Source of the DNA: Cyclobacterium qasimii M12-11B
GTDB taxonomy: Bacteria > Bacteroidota > Bacteroidia > Cytophagales > Cyclobacteriaceae
Length of the DNA stretch: 64,000 nucleotides
NCBI RefSeq assembly: GCF_000427295.1
Contig: NZ_ATNM01000097.1
Span: 16,420-80,419, forward strand
Direction of reading: 5' to 3'
Part shown: piece by piece, positions 1-9,352 of the stretch
Layout: the number at the start of each line of letters is the position of its first letter
Position numbering within the stretch: the stretch's first letter is position 1
Position numbers and translations under genes: made by a program
The notes under the pieces: model-generated
Databases searched by the model: none
What the model saw: only the letters and a program-made list of their open reading frames with translations
What the model was told of the DNA's origin: nothing

Positions 1-652
1 AATTACAGATTATTACAATAATGTAAAGAAAATCCCTAAAATTTGGGATCCTATAGTCAATCAAAAATTAGCGCAGTTGGCCCAAGCATTGGCAAAGGAG
101 TATGGAAATGATGAAGACTTAGCCTTGGTATATGTCCCTCAAATGACTGCAAATGGCATTGAAGGGCATTTTAATGGGGTCCCTGTCTCCTTGCTTACTG
201 ATGCTGGATTCACTGCTGACAGGTGGGTAAATTCTGTTAAAGAAACAGCTGAAAATTTCGCATTGGCCTTTCCTGATAAAGCCATTGCAGTCGAAGTACA
301 TGATGTGATAAATGATACCTCTATTCCAAACCGAATCATTACGGACTTGTGGAATGACAGTTCTTTGAATCAACGTGTTGGGGCTGCAATTTGGTGGATT
401 TCTGGGAAGACAACTTACCAACCCAATTTGTTGGATGTGTTAACCGCTTTTCCAGGAGATATCTATGCCCAGGCCATTGGTAGGTCTGACCAAACCGAAA
501 GGTTTAAAGACGATGATTACAATAGCATGTTTGTTCAGGCAAAAACCATGGGAGTAAGGTACATTGAACTTTGGGAATATGAGTTTGTAAACAATACCTA
601 CCCCCAATATTTTGCTGATTTTAATGCTTATGCCAACAGTACTTATGAATAG
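1..652 (+). CDS. C-terminal part of a TIM-barrel glycosidase-like protein (5' end outside window)
   Basis: The reading frame is open from base 2 to the TAG at 650-652 with no stop, so the gene starts upstream of the window. About 216 residues are visible. They look like the second half of a (beta/alpha)8 glycosidase: strand-like segments end in acidic residues or aromatics, notably AVEVHD, AIWWISG and a late YIELWEYEF, where the Glu could be catalytic. I cannot assign a GH family. The next gene downstream is another secreted glycosidase-like protein on the same strand, so a carbohydrate-degradation role is reasonable. The TTG at 77 is only an internal codon and not a credible start. Confidence 0.6.
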   Translation, partial: ITDYYNNVKKIPKIWDPIVNQKLAQLAQALAKEYGNDEDLALVYVPQMTANGIEGHFNGVPVSLLTDAGFTADRWVNSVKETAENFALAFPDKAIAVEVHDVINDTSIPNRIITDLWNDSSLNQRVGAAIWWISGKTTYQPNLLDVLTAFPGDIYAQAIGRSDQTERFKDDDYNSMFVQAKTMGVRYIELWEYEFVNNTYPQYFADFNAYANSTYE

Positions 653-699
653 CGATTAGAGCCCGGAAGGCATTAAAAGTTTTTAAATTCCAGTTGGTG

Positions 700-735
700 T
701 TTTATTGATGGGGTGGAATGTACCCATCAATAAAA
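700..735 (+). terminator. Perfect 13-bp hairpin after the first gene
   Basis: Bases 700-712 and 723-735 are perfect inverted repeats (arms TTTTATTGATGGG and CCCATCAATAAAA) around a 10-base loop. The hairpin lies 48 bases after the stop codon. There is no U-tract after the 3' arm on the + strand, so it may be a transcript-end stabiliser and not a classic intrinsic terminator. Confidence 0.45.
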
Positions 736-916
736 ACGTAAATGGAATGCCATTTTAAGATTATCAGGATCACCTTTCGTTTGAAGCTAAGAGGTCGTCC
801 TTTACTTGTCGTGGTAGGATTTGTTCACTTTGCAGTAGTTACTATTAAGGTTTAAACCTTAGACAAAGTTTATAAATTAGTTGCCTTAATTTCGATAAGG
901 TAAAAAGCGGCATAAG

Positions 917-3255
917 ATGAAAACAATCGCAAAGTTTTGGCTATTACTAATGGCATTAAATGCTTTTTTAGCCTGTTCCGAACAAGAACAAGAAGAGCTG
1001 GATCTCTCGGAGGCAAAAATCTTGATATCTCCCCAGATTAAATCACCTATCAAGGATACCGCAGGAGATATTCTTCTGGAAGAAATTGAAAAACGAACAG
1101 GGCTTCATCTTGGCTTAACAAATAACTGGGATGCCAAAACCACCATTGCGCTGGCATTAGCAGAAGAAATTGAATTGTTTGGGGAAGAGGTTCCTGCACG
1201 GGGTGCTAAAAGTGCAGAAGAACTACAAAAAGAAGGCTATCGCATTTTCAATGAAAACAAAGGAGGTAAAAACACCATTTGGATCCTTGGGGCAGATGCA
1301 CGAGGGATTTTATACGGAATAGGCAAATTGCTGAGAACTGCCAAAATGAGCAATGGAAATATAACTATTGATTCCAAAATTGATTTTTCCGAAGCTCCTG
1401 AATATACCCTCCGTGGCCATCAGTTTGGCTATCGGAATACCGCCAATTCCTGGGATGCCTGGACGGTGGAGCAGTTTGACCAGCATTTTAGAGAACAGGT
1501 GCTTTTCGGCGCCAATAGTTTTGAGAACATTCCTTTTCAGGAAGTAAATTCGAGTCCTCATTTTAAAGTAGATCCACAGATCATGGAAGTGGAACTAAGC
1601 AAAATTTGCGAAAAATACGATGCTGAGTATTGGGTTTGGACACCAGCTCCACATGATTTGAAAGTTACAAATGCCCACCAGGAAGGGCTTGAAGAACAAG
1701 AAGCTTTTTTTGCAAAATGTCCCAGATTAGATGGGGTATTTGTCCCAGGTGGCGATCCAGGAGAAAACCATCCTGCCCAGTTAATACCTTATTTGAATGA
1801 TTTGTCGGCTAGATTGCACAAGTACCACCCAGATGCAGGGATTTGGGTTTCTCTACAAGGCTTTAATAAAGAAAAAGTTGATTATTTTTTCGCTTACCTG
1901 GAAGAAAACAATCCTGACTGGCTCAAAGGTTTGGTTTATGGGCCCAGTAGCCCGCCAATAGATTTGGAAAGAGAGCGGTTACCCAAAAAATACCTGCATC
2001 GCTTTTATCCAGACATTACCCATACCGTTAGATGCCAATATCCAGTGGACAATTGGGACCAAGCGTTTGCATTGACTTTGGGAAGAGAACCTTGTAATCC
2101 ACAACCATTAATGTATACTGAACTCTTTAATAGAGACAGCAAATTTACAGATGGCTTTATCACTTATTCCGATGGTTCCCATGATGATGTGAACAAAGTA
2201 TTATGGAGTCAATTGGGTGTAGATCCCAATAATGATCCCAAAGAAATCGTCTTGGAATATACCCAATTCTTTTTTGGTCCTGACGTAGCTGAAGCTGCTG
2301 CTCAAGGAATATTTGCCTTGGAAGAAAACTGGGATGGGCCAATTTTAAAAACAATTCCATTAAGGAAACCCTGGCCTTATGGAAAAGGCTGGAAGATAGC
2401 AATCCACATTTGTCGAGCAATTGGAGGTGGCAACAATTGGTGATGAGGGCTTATTATGATGCTTACATCCAAGACAGGCTGGCCTTTGAAAAAATGCTTG
2501 AAACCGAAGCCTATGTAATATTGGAACAAGCCAATACAATTGGCGCAGACAAAGCTATGGCGCAAGCTTTGAAACATATTAATAAAGCGGATACAGAACT
2601 CGTTTCACAAGACTTGAAGGAGAAAGTATTCGATTATGGCGAAAAATTATTTCAATCCATAGGCGCCCAAAGCAGTGTTGAAATGTACCAGGCACGCAGT
2701 GCAGAAAGGGGAGCAGTCCTGGATTTTATAGATTATCCTTTGAACAATAGGTGGTGGTTGGAAGATGAATTTAAGAAGATCGCCATGTTTAAATCTGAGG
2801 AAGAAAAGTTAACGCGGTTGGAATTTATCAAAAATTATGAGTTTCCAGGAGAAGGTAGCTTTTATGACAATATCTCTAGTGCGGATGCCATGCATGTCAC
2901 TTCCAAAACGGATGATGCCATAGATTTTTTATGGGAAAATGATGGCTTAAGCAAAAAACGGCTCTCAACACAATTGTTTCAGTTTAGCCCCACTTTGGAG
3001 TACAGTGGGTTAGATGCAACTTCCGATTACCTGATTCGTGTTTCAGGGTATGGTGAGGCCCTTTTAAGAGCCAACGGGCAACGGCTTCAACCTACCAAAT
3101 ACGAAAAGAATTTTGAAGAATTTAAAGAATTCCCCCTTTCTAAGGATTTGATTACGGATGGTAAATTAAAGATTAGCTTTGACAAACCCGATGAAGAACA
3201 CTTGAATTGGAGAAAGCAATCACGTGTTACCGATGTTTGGGTTATCAAACAATGA
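917..3255 (+). CDS. Secreted GH67/GH20-like glycosidase, interrupted by a frameshift near 2350
   Basis: The first frame (917-2443) begins with a lipoprotein signal (residues 1-20, ending LNAFLACS). An N-terminal alpha/beta domain like that before GH20 and GH67 catalytic barrels follows (about 25-150), then a barrel opening with RGHQFGYR. The second frame, open before and past 2410 to 3255, carries the helical and C-terminal part. Reading 917 to 2350 and then continuing in the -1 frame joins the two exactly (...PILK-NNSIKE...). This gives about 780 residues, a normal length for alpha-glucuronidase-type enzymes. As sequenced, the first frame runs into 31 aberrant residues before TGA. The stop at 3253-3255 overlaps the start of the lyase gene (ATGA), implying co-translation. 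The exact GH family and substrate are uncertain. Confidence 0.75.
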
Positions 3256-4208
3256 CAATGGAATCAAACGACAAACCTTTAGTTGAGAAAGAGCTTTATC
3301 CCTTAAAGGGGATAGTAACAGTACTCAATACACCGTTTACCAGGGAGGATACAATTGATTATTCGGCGTTAAAAAACAATGTTCTTGAAGCTTTAAAAGC
3401 AGGTGTTGCGGGTTTTTTAGTTCCTGCAATGGCTGCTGAAGTTTATAAACTGTCCTACACCGAACGACAAAAAATGCTTGCACTTGTTTTGGAAACGGTG
3501 GAGAATAGGGTCCCGGTTATTGGAGGAGCTGGGGAACAGGATTTATCCAAAAGTAAAGCCCTATTGAAAACCTATTTAAATCTAGGTTGTAAAAATGTAC
3601 TGTTCCAAATTCCGTTTGTGGATGAGCTACAATTCAGGAATCATTTTATGGAATTGGCGGCACTTGATCCGGAAATGATCATGTTGCAAGATTGGAATGC
3701 TTCAGGATATGGTTTATCGGACGACCTTATTTGCAATTTATTTGAAGAAGTGCCTAATTTCAGATGTCTGAAAATTGAAACTGTTCCGGCAGGTCCAAAA
3801 TATTCACGGATCTTGGAATTGACAAAAGGGAAATTGAACGTTAGTGGAGGCTGGGCAGTTTCCCAAATGATAGAAGGCCTGCATCGTGGGGTCCATGCTT
3901 TTATGCCTACAGGCATGCATTCTATTTACACAAGCATTTACCATCTTTTTGAGGAAGGGAAATATGAGGATGCGGAAGCGCTTTTTGAGAAGATCATTCC
4001 TGTTTTGGCCTTTTCCAATCAACACCTGGACATCTCCATACACTTTTTTAAACGCTTGCTTTACCGCCAGGGTATTTATCCCACTCCCAATGTGCGAAAT
4101 CCCATTCTGCCCTTTGATGCGCTACATCAAAAATTGGCAGACAAACATATAGATCGTATTTTGCAAATTGAAAACGAATTGAAAACCCTCAGTTCGAATT
4201 TATCCTGA
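3252..4208 (+). CDS. Dihydrodipicolinate synthase/KDG aldolase-family lyase
   Basis: This is a class I aldolase barrel of the DapA/NanA family, about 318 residues. The N-terminus has the family pattern of an early strand (LKGIVTVLNTPF) followed by a GVAGFLVP segment. The strand with KIETVPAG supplies the probable Schiff-base lysine (KIE), and GGWA follows. ATG 3252 overlaps the upstream glycosidase's TGA by four bases. A second ATG at 3258 is also possible, and the longer frame from 3207 would overlap the glycosidase too far. In this family the reaction is addition or cleavage of pyruvate on an aldehyde. Next to a glucuronidase-like enzyme it may cleave a 2-keto-3-deoxy sugar acid (inference). 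It is not likely to be the biosynthetic dapA. Confidence 0.8.
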   Translation: MTMESNDKPLVEKELYPLKGIVTVLNTPFTREDTIDYSALKNNVLEALKAGVAGFLVPAMAAEVYKLSYTERQKMLALVLETVENRVPVIGGAGEQDLSKSKALLKTYLNLGCKNVLFQIPFVDELQFRNHFMELAALDPEMIMLQDWNASGYGLSDDLICNLFEEVPNFRCLKIETVPAGPKYSRILELTKGKLNVSGGWAVSQMIEGLHRGVHAFMPTGMHSIYTSIYHLFEEGKYEDAEALFEKIIPVLAFSNQHLDISIHFFKRLLYRQGIYPTPNVRNPILPFDALHQKLADKHIDRILQIENELKTLSSNLS

Positions 4209-4315
4209 TTTCCTCATGGTTTCATTACTACCCCTGAATAAAGATCAGGCGGTGCTAAGAAGGATCAGGAAATGCCATTTCATGATCTGGGTTAAATAAT
4301 CACTTGTTTTTTTAG

Positions 4316-5512
4316 ATGAAGAAGTTAATAATTATTGGCGGAGGTCCTGCCGCACTTATACTTGCAGCAGAGCTTGACACCAAAAAATATAAGGTGACAC
4401 TTTTCGATAAGAAAAAGACAGTGGGGCGAAAATTTTTAGTGGCTGGAGAAGGTGGATTGAACCTGACCTACAATGCTTCCTTAGAAGCCCTCACAAATCA
4501 ATACTTTCCAAGAGAATTTATGGCTCCTGTCCTCCGTCAGTTCACCAATCAGGATCTGATGAGCTGGCTAAATAAACATGAAATCCCAACATTTATTGGC
4601 TCTAGTAATCGGGTTTTTCCTGAATTGGGAATTAAGCCTATTGAGGTACTTAATAAAATCACAACTTATATATCAGACAGGGATATAGCGTTTCAGCTAG
4701 GTGCAAAATGGGAAGGCTGGAATGAGGAAGGGCACTTGTGTTTCCATGAAATGGAGGGTGTTCTTGCTGACATTGTTGTATTTGCGATGGGTGGAGCCAG
4801 CTGGCAGGTAACGGGCTCCGATGGTGACTGGAGAGAAACCTTCGAAGCGAATGGGGTAAAGGTAGAGCCATTTAGAGCTGCCAATTGTGCTTTTGAGGTG
4901 GATTGGGATAAAACTTTTATTTCTACACACGAGGGGAAACCTTTAAAGAATATAGCCCTGTCTTTCGATGGACATAGTTCTAAAGGAGAGTTGAATATTT
5001 CCAAATTTGGTCTTGAGGGCAATGCCATTTATGCCTTAAGCCAAAAGATTCAAGAAAAATTGCTTGACGAAGAAAGTGTCCTTGTCCATTTGGACTTAAA
5101 GCCTACCATGACAATAGATCAGTTGAAGGCAAAATACAAACGTTCTCATCGATCCAAGGTAACTGATGTTTTGAATAAGGATTTAAATCTTGACCGTACG
5201 GCCATTTCATTGTTAAAGCAATGCTGCGACAAAGACGCCTTTTCAAATCCTGACATGCTGGTAAAAACAATCAAGTCTGTACCAATTGTCATCAAATCTG
5301 CAGGTGAATTGGATGAAGCCATTTCAACTTTAGGTGGTGTCGCTTTGGATGAAATAGATGAAAATTTTCAGTTAAAAAAAATACCTAATTCTTATGCTAT
5401 TGGAGAGATGCTTGACTGGTATGCACCCACTGGAGGGTATTTATTGCAGGGTTGCTTTAGTATGGGGTTTGTCTTAGCAAAATTTTTGAATGCACTGGAG
5501 GATAAAGAGTAG
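4316..5512 (+). CDS. NAD(P)/FAD-dependent oxidoreductase, HI0933/BaiN family
   Basis: The protein has 398 residues. An N-terminal FAD-binding Rossmann motif is at residues 5-14 (IIIGGGPAAL). The family signature GRKFLVAGEGGLNLT is at 37-51. A C-terminal glycine-rich flavin-binding strand (GGYLLQGCFSMG) lies near residue 375. This matches the flavoprotein subgroup often named TIGR03862. Members are soluble flavoenzymes of poorly known substrate, and relatives act in bile-acid dehydroxylation and related reductions. It follows the lyase by 107 bases on the same strand and may or may not be in the same transcript. Start and length are ordinary and there is no signal peptide. Confidence 0.85.
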   Translation: MKKLIIIGGGPAALILAAELDTKKYKVTLFDKKKTVGRKFLVAGEGGLNLTYNASLEALTNQYFPREFMAPVLRQFTNQDLMSWLNKHEIPTFIGSSNRVFPELGIKPIEVLNKITTYISDRDIAFQLGAKWEGWNEEGHLCFHEMEGVLADIVVFAMGGASWQVTGSDGDWRETFEANGVKVEPFRAANCAFEVDWDKTFISTHEGKPLKNIALSFDGHSSKGELNISKFGLEGNAIYALSQKIQEKLLDEESVLVHLDLKPTMTIDQLKAKYKRSHRSKVTDVLNKDLNLDRTAISLLKQCCDKDAFSNPDMLVKTIKSVPIVIKSAGELDEAISTLGGVALDEIDENFQLKKIPNSYAIGEMLDWYAPTGGYLLQGCFSMGFVLAKFLNALEDKE

Positions 5513-5975
5513 GGGTGATGGTCTTGTTCTAAGTGAAATTTTAAGGTTAGGACCAAGGAAATTAAATTTTAGTTATTCTATATATTGGTAGTTTGGTCTG
5601 AAAAAATAGATTCATAATTTGAGATTTTAGGCCCTCCTCATTAATGGGCCATTATTTCAAACAGGGTAGCATCTACCTTATACCCAAGCTGTATACAAGG
5701 GAATGCATCCCTTTTCATGGATATTTCGAAGGTTATTATTTGTCCAAAGTCTTTTATATATTACGTTCAGGAAATATTAAAATGAGCAGAAGCTCTAATT
5801 CATGTGTTAGAAAGTACATTAAGAAATCCGTAAAGCAGAGGGCTTTAAGTCAAGTGCTTTTAAGGGATTATCTCAGGTGGATTGTAATCACCCTTATGCA
5901 TTTAACTCAAAAAGTTGAGAAGAATAGCACCATAACTTTTAAAATTTCAATTGAAACCCAACCCAAAATATACTC
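5513..5975. other. 463-base gap before the permease, no convincing gene
   Basis: A 111-codon open frame at 5644-5979 exists here. It lacks any recognisable domain, is rich in Lys/Tyr/Arg/Ser and overlaps the permease start by four bases, so I do not accept it. A short GGCCC/GGGCC inverted repeat (5630-5634 and 5646-5650) is the only structure seen. The gap probably holds the promoter of the permease gene, but no clear TAnnTTTG element was identified. Confidence 0.4.
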
Positions 5976-8900
5976 ATGAGCAGCGATTTTGAAGAGTTTG
6001 AAGAAATAGACGAAGAACAATTACCAGTTGCCAAAAATAAACTTCATAATTGGACACATTTTGCAGGATTATATGCTGCAGAACATGTCGCCGCTACAGA
6101 GTTCGTTATAGGAGCAACATTCGTTGCATTAGGTGCTAAGACAATGGACATTGTGCTGGGCCTATTGATTGGGAATGTTTTAGCTGTTCTCAGTTGGACC
6201 TTTATTACTTCGCCCATTGCGGTGGATACAAGACTTAGTCTCTATACTTATCTCAATAAAATCGCAGGGGATTCGATGACCAAGCTCTACAATTGGGCGA
6301 ATGTGATCATCTTTTCGGTTATATCTGCAGCCATGATCACTGTATCTGCTACAGCGGTTCGGTTTGCTTTTGATATACCCGCCCAACTCAACTGGTACCC
6401 TACCAATCCCTGGTTTGTTTTGATCGTATTTGCGGTTGGAATAGTTGTGGTGTCTATAGCGCTTTATGGGTTCAATGCCGTTTCTGAGTTTTCCAGTATT
6501 TGTGCACCATGGTTATTCGTAATGTTTACTAGTGGAGCAATGGTGCTTTTGCCTGCCTTAAGTCTTGATGTTTTGGGCAAAACATTGCCCGCTGGCTGGG
6601 ACGATTTTATATCCTTGGGAAATCAATCTATATGGACCGGATTTGATAGTAATGGAGAACCTGGCATAGGCTTGGTTGAAGTCATTGGTTTTGCCTGGGC
6701 GGCAAATACCATTACCCATTTTGGACTTATTGATATGGCATTGCTACGTTTTGCAAAGAAGAAGTCTTATGGATTGGCTACAAGTACGGGAATGATGTTT
6801 GGTCATTACGTTGCCTGGATTGCTGCAGGTATTATGGGGGCAGGAGCTGCCGTGATTTTAGGGAAATCAATAGTGGAACTTGATCCCGGAGATGTGGCTT
6901 ACTATGCGCTTGGTTGGTCTGGATTTGTAATCGTAATAGTAGCTGGATGGACCACTGCCATAACAAATTTATACAGGGCAGGCTTGGCAGCTCAGGCCAT
7001 TTTCTATAACCATTCCCGAAAGAAAACCACCATAGTGGTTGGGTTGGTTACCATTGTGATAGCCTGTTTTCCTTTCGTTTTTTCACAAATTCTCCCACTA
7101 TTGACCTATGCAGGTTTGCTGGTTGTTCCTGTAGGTGCCATTGTATTTGCAGAGCACCAAATCTTCCCCAGAATAGGATATACCCGCTATTGGTTGTCCT
7201 ACCGACAATTGGCATTCAGTACACCGGCCGTGGCTTCCTGGGGGTTGGGCTTAGTATTTGGTTTTGGACTAAATGCACTTGATGTAATGTCCTTCTTTTA
7301 TCTATTTGTTCCCACTTGGGTTTTTACAATCTTGGTATATACATTGCTAGCAGCCCGCTATGGTGCCAAACAAAAATATCCAGAGGCTGAGCTAAAGGAA
7401 AAATTACGCAACGAAAATATTAAGAAATTTCAAGAGCAAAAAGGCAAATTTGAAGTCCCCCATTCCACAGATAATTCGACCTTCTCAAGTGTATTAAGAG
7501 TCACAGGTATTGTTGCGCTCCTCATAACTTTGGTTTTGGCGTGCATCGTACTATTCGGTAGTTCTGATGAAAGCCTATATTTGGCAAATAGAGAAGTGTT
7601 TTATCGATACGCATTCATTTGTACTGTACTTTATTTCGTTGTAGCCTATTGGGCTTTGCTTCGTGGAAAACAAAAAAACAAAATTGAAATGAAAAACATT
7701 ATAGCACTTAATCAAAATAACCTAACAAATATCGCCAAGCAAATCCCTTGCCCTACCTACCCTAGAAATGAGTTAACTGTAGGCATGGTGCATGTTGGCG
7801 TTGGAGGTTTTCATAGGGCCCATCAGGCGTATTATACCAATATGTTACTGGAGAAATTCAATGTCCGTGACTGGGCTATTTGCGGAATTGGGCTGCGAAA
7901 AGGGGACCAAAAAATACATAACGTTCTTAATGAGCAAGAGGGTTTATATACCTTAATCGTCAAACATCCTGATGGGAAAATTGAACCTCAAATTATGGGG
8001 GCAATAATCGATTTTCGACTGGGAGTTGATAGTCCTAAGCCTGTTATTCAACGAATGGCCCATCCTGACACGAAAATTGTTTCGCTTACAATTACAGAAG
8101 GAGGGTATAATTTTAATCCATCCACTGGAGATTTTGATTTTGAGAACCAGGATATCCAACACGAATTAAAAAACCCAGACAGTCCAAAAACAATTTATGG
8201 GTTTTTAACGGCTGCGCTGAAAAAGCGTCGTGATTCTGGCCTGCCGGCATTCACCATCATGTCCTGCGATAATATTCAGCACAACGGTGATGTCGCGCGA
8301 AATATGTTGCTATCGTTTGCTAAAAGACAAGATGAAGAATTGGCCAATTGGATTGAAAAAGAGGTGTGTTTTCCCAATAGCATGGTTGATCGAATAACAC
8401 CGGTTACCACCCAATCAGACATTGATTATTTAGAGAAAACCTTTGGATTACAAGATGAATGGCCAGTAACCTGTGAGCCCTTCATTCAGTGGGTTGTAGA
8501 AGATAATTTTTCAAATGGGCGACCTGAATTCGAGAAGGTAGGGGTGCAATTTGTATCGGATGTAAAACCTTATGAGAAGATGAAACTTCGCCTCTTAAAC
8601 GCAGGACATTCTGTATTGGGTATTTTAGGTGCTATTCACGGGCATCCAACGATCAATGCCTGTATGGAAGATGAAACTTTCGTCACTTATTTGAGGGCAT
8701 TTATGGACGAGGAAGCGACTCCTACACTAGATAAACTGGAAGGGATTGATTTAAATGTGTACAAAGACAGTTTGTTGGAGCGTTTTGCCAATCCCAATAT
8801 TAAGGACAGTGTTAGCCGAATTTGTTCAGAAAGTTCTGCCAAATTGCCGAAATTTTTGATTGCTACGCTTCAAGAAAATTTGGATTCAGGGGGAAGTATT

Positions 8901-9173
8901 CAATTTGCAACCCTGGTGATCGCTGCCTGGTGTTATTACAGCGACAAAGGAATGGATAAAAATGGCCAGCCAATAGAAATAATCGATGCCATGGCTGCCG
9001 AATTACAACAAGCAGCCAGACAAACTAAAACGGACACGCTCGCTTTTATAAAACAAAAATCACTTTTTGGAGACCTTGGTCAGAATGAGCGCTTTACTAA
9101 ATTGTATACTGAATTCGTTCAGCAAATCTATAAGGACGGAAGCATCAAAAATCAAATGCAAACCATGATTTAA
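5976..9173 (+). CDS. NCS1-type permease fused in frame to a mannitol/fructuronate dehydrogenase
   Basis: One frame of 1065 codons carries two proteins. Residues 1 to about 570 form a 12-helix permease of the purine-cytosine/NCS1 type. It opens with HNWTHFAGLYAAEHVAATEF and has the AWAANTITHFG segment near 235. Residues from about 572 (MKNIIAL, ATG at 7689) are a complete long-chain mannitol dehydrogenase-family enzyme. It has the cofactor-binding start VGVGGFHRAHQAYY and the catalytic signature KLRLLNAGHS near 870, in which Lys, Asn and His are intact. The family interconverts fructose/mannitol or fructuronate/mannonate using NAD(P). The join lies in a run of seven As (7672-7678). One more A would end the permease at TGA and place ATG 7689 directly after it, so the fusion may be an artefact of the same kind seen elsewhere in this window. 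Confidence 0.8.
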   Translation: MSSDFEEFEEIDEEQLPVAKNKLHNWTHFAGLYAAEHVAATEFVIGATFVALGAKTMDIVLGLLIGNVLAVLSWTFITSPIAVDTRLSLYTYLNKIAGDSMTKLYNWANVIIFSVISAAMITVSATAVRFAFDIPAQLNWYPTNPWFVLIVFAVGIVVVSIALYGFNAVSEFSSICAPWLFVMFTSGAMVLLPALSLDVLGKTLPAGWDDFISLGNQSIWTGFDSNGEPGIGLVEVIGFAWAANTITHFGLIDMALLRFAKKKSYGLATSTGMMFGHYVAWIAAGIMGAGAAVILGKSIVELDPGDVAYYALGWSGFVIVIVAGWTTAITNLYRAGLAAQAIFYNHSRKKTTIVVGLVTIVIACFPFVFSQILPLLTYAGLLVVPVGAIVFAEHQIFPRIGYTRYWLSYRQLAFSTPAVASWGLGLVFGFGLNALDVMSFFYLFVPTWVFTILVYTLLAARYGAKQKYPEAELKEKLRNENIKKFQEQKGKFEVPHSTDNSTFSSVLRVTGIVALLITLVLACIVLFGSSDESLYLANREVFYRYAFICTVLYFVVAYWALLRGKQKNKIEMKNIIALNQNNLTNIAKQIPCPTYPRNELTVGMVHVGVGGFHRAHQAYYTNMLLEKFNVRDWAICGIGLRKGDQKIHNVLNEQEGLYTLIVKHPDGKIEPQIMGAIIDFRLGVDSPKPVIQRMAHPDTKIVSLTITEGGYNFNPSTGDFDFENQDIQHELKNPDSPKTIYGFLTAALKKRRDSGLPAFTIMSCDNIQHNGDVARNMLLSFAKRQDEELANWIEKEVCFPNSMVDRITPVTTQSDIDYLEKTFGLQDEWPVTCEPFIQWVVEDNFSNGRPEFEKVGVQFVSDVKPYEKMKLRLLNAGHSVLGILGAIHGHPTINACMEDETFVTYLRAFMDEEATPTLDKLEGIDLNVYKDSLLERFANPNIKDSVSRICSESSAKLPKFLIATLQENLDSGGSIQFATLVIAAWCYYSDKGMDKNGQPIEIIDAMAAELQQAARQTKTDTLAFIKQKSLFGDLGQNERFTKLYTEFVQQIYKDGSIKNQMQTMI

Positions 9174-9352
9174 TTCCAGGCATTAAACACGTACATAGAT
9201 TTAAGAAGAAATCAATTAATTCGTACTATTTGGAGGCTCTTCCATAATAGTGAAAGGGTATTGTCATTGTTTTAACAACGAATAAAGCTGCAGTCGATTT
9301 TTAGCCAGGTCAAGGTTCAAAATTGGCTCGAAGTAATTTATAGAGATAATTT

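Noticed and set aside
5644..5979. 111-codon open frame before the permease
   Set aside because: No domain, biased composition, overlaps the permease start by four bases; most likely random open frame in a promoter region.
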